Below are positions 60,967-64,000 of a stretch of DNA of 64,000 nucleotides, piece by piece. Both the position numbers and the translations under genes were made by a program. The notes beneath the pieces are model-generated. The model saw only the letters and a list, made by a program, of their open reading frames with translations, ran no database searches and was not told the origin of the DNA. The stretch lies in NCBI GenBank assembly GCA_937884755.1, contig CAKZYJ010000494.1, positions 1 through 64,000 on the forward strand, read 5' to 3'. Position 1 is the stretch's first letter. Each line of letters begins with the position of its first letter. This DNA is from an uncultured Flammeovirgaceae bacterium (GTDB taxonomy: Bacteria > Bacteroidota > Bacteroidia > Cytophagales > Cyclobacteriaceae).

Positions 60967-61893
60967 ATGAAACAATTACTCCTTTACTTGTCCTTTTTAG
61001 TTGGATTTCAGATTAGTGGGCACGCTCAGTCAGCGTATGAATTACCGCAATCAGTGAAGAAGATATTGTTTCTGGGGAATAGTATTACGTGGAGTGGCGA
61101 ATACGTGGACTTCGTAGAGACTTACTTCAGGGCGGTTAAGCCCGAGCATTCGCTGGAATTTATCAATGCGGGCCTGCCTAGCGAAACGGTATCCGGTTTA
61201 TCCGAACCCAACCATGCCGACGGTAAGTTTCCGCGCCCCGATTTACACGAACGTTTATCACGGGTACTAACAGCGATAAAGCCCGATCTGGTGATTGCCG
61301 GCTACGGTATGAACGATGGGATATATCTACCGTTTGATGAGGACCGATTTAGCAAATTCAAAGAGGGCATCGTCTGGCTTCATAATGAGGTTGTAAAGCA
61401 AGGTATTGCTATCATCCACGCAACGCCCCCCGTATTTGACGAGCGAAAAGGAGCGGCCTACGCCAACGTGCTGGACATTTACTCAGACTGGCTAATTAGC
61501 AAACGATACACCGCCAACTGGAACGTGATTGATATCCACTGGCCCATGCGAAAATACCTGGAAGGCAGACGGCTTACTGATGCTGCTTTTACCCTGGCCG
61601 AGGATGGAATCCACCCTGGCACTACCGGTCACTGGCTGATGGCTAAAGAGGTATTATTGTATCTGGGAGAGCAAGAGGTAGCCTCAGCCGATAGCATTGA
61701 GGAAGCGCTATCGTCTTTCCAAAACGTCGATAAGCTATTGCGGCTGGTAAGCGAACGTCAGGAAATTCTAAGGAACGCCTGGTTAACTCACACCGGCCAC
61801 CAACGACCCGGCTTACCAGCGGGGATACCCATCTCTGAAGCCAAGGAAAAGGCGGAAGCGATTGATCAAGAAATTTCTGAGTTAGCGCAGTGA
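60967..61893 (+). CDS. Secreted SGNH/GDSL-family hydrolase
   Basis: A 308-residue exported SGNH hydrolase, a class that includes carbohydrate acetyl esterases. The signal peptide ends at HAQ (about residue 21). Block I is LFLGNSITWSGEY with the nucleophile Ser. The block II Gly lies in FINAGLPSETVSG, and the block III Asn is in VIAGYGMNDGIYLP. Block V is LAEDGIHPGTTGHWLMAKE, which supplies the Asp-His pair. The last 60 residues are helical and outside the usual core. Deacetylation of plant or algal glycan is likely but not proven. It overlaps the PIN remnant's GTG start by 4 nt. Confidence 0.9.
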   Translation: MKQLLLYLSFLVGFQISGHAQSAYELPQSVKKILFLGNSITWSGEYVDFVETYFRAVKPEHSLEFINAGLPSETVSGLSEPNHADGKFPRPDLHERLSRVLTAIKPDLVIAGYGMNDGIYLPFDEDRFSKFKEGIVWLHNEVVKQGIAIIHATPPVFDERKGAAYANVLDIYSDWLISKRYTANWNVIDIHWPMRKYLEGRRLTDAAFTLAEDGIHPGTTGHWLMAKEVLLYLGEQEVASADSIEEALSSFQNVDKLLRLVSERQEILRNAWLTHTGHQRPGLPAGIPISEAKEKAEAIDQEISELAQ

Positions 61894-62135
61894 TAAAATG
61901 CAAAGTAGTGCTTAGCATTAGCAAAATAATTCGCCTTGTCGATATCCAATCGGTAGGTAAATCAACCGTTGAAAAAGCCGCTCAATCCGAGTTTAAGGAT
62001 TTTGAAGATGCCCTACAAAACTACTGTGCCGAAGAAGCCAAAGTGTCTACCATAGTCACCCGAAACGTGAAGGATTACAATAAAAGCAATTTATCAATTC
62101 TAACACCATCTGAGTTGCTTGCAGTGGTTGCTTAG
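61890..62135 (+). pseudogene. PIN-domain (VapC-like) toxin remnant, C-terminal half only
   Basis: The 81-residue ORF starts at a GTG inside the SGNH stop region and matches only the C-terminal half of a PIN-domain protein. The diagnostic stretch is FKDFEDALQNYCAEEA, then STIVTRNVKDYNKSNLSILTPSELL. These hold the later acidic residues of the RNase active site. The first half, with the N-terminal D-x-N and the first acidic residues, is missing, as is any antitoxin gene. I call it a decayed toxin left by a deletion or insertion event. Expression of a stable product is unlikely. Confidence 0.75.
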
Positions 62136-62453
62136 CCGCGAAAGTTACACCACATCTCTTTGGTGAATAGAAAAACCTTCTCCAGGTAAAATTTCCAATA
62201 CTCCCAAATGTGTAAGATTGAGCGAGGCCAAAGGATTCTACAGCAGAACCTTGGTTGAAGGTTAGCCAAACCGAGAAGTTCATATTCTTTGTAAAAAGTG
62301 TTAGATTCTTTATTAGAGTTTGTATATTAAACCATGTAGTCATTAGTGGTTATTACACCTGAATAATATCGGCTTAGAAAAATAGTATTACCGATAGAAA
62401 AAATAACGGAGATATTGCAATTATCAATTTGTTAGTGGCAAGTGATAAATTAA
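62136..62453. other. Intergenic region between PIN remnant and TIR gene
   Basis: About 318 nt, AT-rich, with no gene that I can support. A 95-codon minus-strand ORF crosses it into the PIN remnant and looks random. No promoter match was found. Confidence 0.5.
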
Positions 62454-63725
62454 ATGAATAATTCAGTACATAAAAGAGACTTTGACATATTTCTTAGTTA
62501 TGCAAGTGAAGACAGACACATTGCCGACAATATAGATAACTGGTTATCTGAATTCGCAGGCTTCCAAGTTTGGTATGCACCAAGAGAATTAAGTGGAGGC
62601 TCATTACTTGCCACCGATCTTCAAAAGGCGATTTCTCGTTCTAGAGGAATAATCATCATCGCTACCCAAAACTCTGTAGACAAAGGGTGGGTTAAGAACG
62701 AATACAATTCTGCGATGGATGAAAAAAGTAATCATCCTGATTTTAGAGTAGTTATACTTAGATTCGGCACGTCATCGCCTGACAATATTATGAAAGGAAT
62801 GACTTGGATTAATATTGAACAAGAAAAATTATCACCGGATAATGCAATTTCCATAATCAAATCATTTTATCCTGGAGAGAAAAGACCTAATCCAAGTAAT
62901 TCAAAAGACATTTATATAAGTTGTTCTTGGAGAGCAAATGATAACAGAAGTGCCATATCTGTAATGATGCAATTAGATAAAATAGGTTTTCGACTCATTG
63001 GAGATTCTGAGGATCAACAGAAATTTGGCGAAGGGAATAGAGTTGAAAGAATCATGTCAAGCTGTGGTGCATTTGTTTGTATCATTCCTTTCCGAAATAA
63101 TCAAGAAGCCAATGATGGAGAAAGGCCATATAAATACTTTCTGAAAGAAATAGATTATGCTAACCAGTTACAAATTCCAACTTTAATAATCTCTGATCCA
63201 AAAATCATTTCGGTCAATGGGCAAAAGAATCAGTGGCTTCAGTTAGATACAAATGCTCATGAAATTAGTGATGAGATAAAAATAGAAATTGAAAACTTGA
63301 TGGATGAATGGCGTAAACCACCAAATCCACAATATATATTTTGTGCTTTAGACTTGGATAATGAAGCAAAAAATGCCACAAATTATTTCCGACACTTAAT
63401 TGAAAGGATAACAGGCATGGTCACAATTATTGGTACAGATATTTCTGATGAACCGATACAATTATCCATTATTCAGTCCATACAAAATTCATTTTTAACA
63501 GTAGCTGATATTTCGGACGACAATCTTAATACTTGCATAGAAGCAGGAATAGCAATTTCTTCAAAGGCTAATGTTGAACTTATTTCAAAAGGGGAACCTA
63601 GAAGACCACCATTCATGCTAAGATCTTTGCAACTAATTACTTTTGAAGATGATATCGAGAAAGTAGGTAGAATTCACAAAATTGTATTTCCGTACAGACG
63701 AAGAATAATAAATGCTGAACTCTAA
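62454..63725 (+). CDS. Tandem TIR-domain protein with C-terminal deoxyribosyltransferase-like domain (putative defence effector)
   Basis: A 423-residue protein with no signal or membrane segment and three Rossmann-like units. Residues 8-140 form a TIR domain: DFDIFLSYASEDRH, then QVWYAPRELSGGS, then SVDKGWVKNEYNSAM with the predicted catalytic Glu83. Residues about 151-285 form a second TIR-like unit: DIYISCSWRANDNRSA, then IGFRLIGDSED, then KYFLKEIDYANQLQIP with Glu232 at the matching place. Residues about 293-423 have FLTVADISDDNLNTCIEAGIAI and then PPFMLRSLQLITFEDD, a pattern like nucleoside 2-deoxyribosyltransferase-like domains (vADltd-NpNvxyElGiA, then LR). The gene is AT-rich and follows a PIN-toxin remnant, as in defence regions. 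NAD+ cleavage on infection is the likely role, by inference. Confidence 0.8.
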   Translation: MNNSVHKRDFDIFLSYASEDRHIADNIDNWLSEFAGFQVWYAPRELSGGSLLATDLQKAISRSRGIIIIATQNSVDKGWVKNEYNSAMDEKSNHPDFRVVILRFGTSSPDNIMKGMTWINIEQEKLSPDNAISIIKSFYPGEKRPNPSNSKDIYISCSWRANDNRSAISVMMQLDKIGFRLIGDSEDQQKFGEGNRVERIMSSCGAFVCIIPFRNNQEANDGERPYKYFLKEIDYANQLQIPTLIISDPKIISVNGQKNQWLQLDTNAHEISDEIKIEIENLMDEWRKPPNPQYIFCALDLDNEAKNATNYFRHLIERITGMVTIIGTDISDEPIQLSIIQSIQNSFLTVADISDDNLNTCIEAGIAISSKANVELISKGEPRRPPFMLRSLQLITFEDDIEKVGRIHKIVFPYRRRIINAEL

Positions 63726-63854
63726 ATATCTGTCATTTACACTAGATATGACGGCATACCTCGAATGGTCGCATATTATTATCCGTCAGAAACAGAAAAA
63801 AGGACAAGTCCCAATGAACTTACCCTTTCGTTTATAAATACTCTAACAATTACA

Positions 63855-64000
63855 TCAACCCATATTAATATCCCGTTGGGCGAAGGGCTGATCGTACAAA
63901 CGGGAACCCGTCGCCTCATACAACGCGTTGGCTAAGGCGCCCATTACCGGTGGTAAGGAAGGCTCGCCCAGTCCGGTAGGATCAATGCCGTTCTCTACGA
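63855..64000 (-). CDS. Xanthine dehydrogenase-family molybdopterin-binding subunit, C-terminal end (cut by window edge)
   Basis: The last 48 codons of a minus-strand gene running off the right edge; it is too short for the ORF track. I translated it by hand: it reads [20 protein letters not shown], then [19 protein letters not shown], then AQRDINMG and stop. The G-x-GEPxxPPVxxALANA pattern is the conserved C-terminus of the large subunit of xanthine dehydrogenase and isoquinoline 1-oxidoreductase-type enzymes. These use a molybdopterin cofactor to hydroxylate heterocycles or oxidise aldehydes. The rest of the gene and any iron-sulfur subunit lie outside the window. Confidence 0.8.
   Translation of the reverse strand, partial: VENGIDPTGLGEPSLPPVMGALANALYEATGSRLYDQPFAQRDINMG

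Noticed and set aside
62056-62343. Minus-strand ORF of 95 aa over the PIN remnant and intergenic DNA
   Set aside because: No motif, no start context, and it overlaps the recognisable PIN-derived frame.

Overview
The window looks like chromosomal DNA from a gliding, probably marine, Bacteroidota bacterium of the order Cytophagales. The evidence is a gldD gliding lipoprotein gene, a TonB-dependent receptor, many Sec- or lipoprotein-exported hydrolases, weak Shine-Dalgarno sequences, candidate TAnnTTTG promoter elements, and a medium-GC core with visibly AT-richer islands. I see no rRNA, tRNA, CRISPR array, insertion sequence or prophage. The species is not named because nothing in the sequence fixes it.

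Layout. 1-3.0 kb (minus strand): the 5' part of glycyl-tRNA synthetase, a Uma2-type nuclease with a small partner ORF, and rfbB. 3.1-12.4 kb (plus strand): gldD-recG, then gltB-gltD behind a dyad-rich leader and ahead of a clear terminator. 12.5-28 kb: secreted or catabolic enzymes. These are a BNR-repeat protein interrupted by one in-frame TGA, two large M14 carboxypeptidases, an esterase, a D-apionate-lactonase-like protein, a DUF819 membrane protein, a GH43-like protein, an amidase and a tagaturonate reductase. 28.2-36.6 kb (minus strand): a signalling operon with a TonB-dependent receptor, a TPR-SpoIIE phosphatase, a SiaB-like kinase and a SiaC-like target, closed by a terminator. Upstream of it is a seven-repeat FN3/CBM lipoprotein. 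37-46 kb: a PAS histidine kinase, a sulfatase, two alpha/beta hydrolases, an ExbB-like fragment-sized protein, a LytS/LytTR two-component pair, a cupin, an eIF1-like factor and a TruC-like pseudouridine synthase. 46-62 kb: a GHKL-ATPase/nuclease fusion (putative defence), housekeeping and detoxification genes, a GH140-like apiosidase, an FAD oxidoreductase and another run of secreted hydrolases. 61.9-63.7 kb: a PIN-domain remnant and an AT-rich three-domain TIR protein. The window ends inside a molybdopterin-binding oxidoreductase gene.

How the genes fit together. GH140-like apiosidase, D-apionate-lactonase-like protein and UxaB-type tagaturonate reductase together suggest use of apiose- and galacturonate-containing plant or seagrass pectin, although the genes are scattered and no susC/susD pair is present. 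The most novel candidates are two probable anti-phage proteins. One (46071-47831) joins a GHKL ATPase to a Shedu-like PD-(D/E)XK nuclease. The other (62454-63725) carries two tandem TIR domains followed by a domain resembling nucleoside 2-deoxyribosyltransferases. The receptor-linked Sia-type partner-switching operon is also worth attention. All functional statements are read by eye from sequence motifs; no database search was run.
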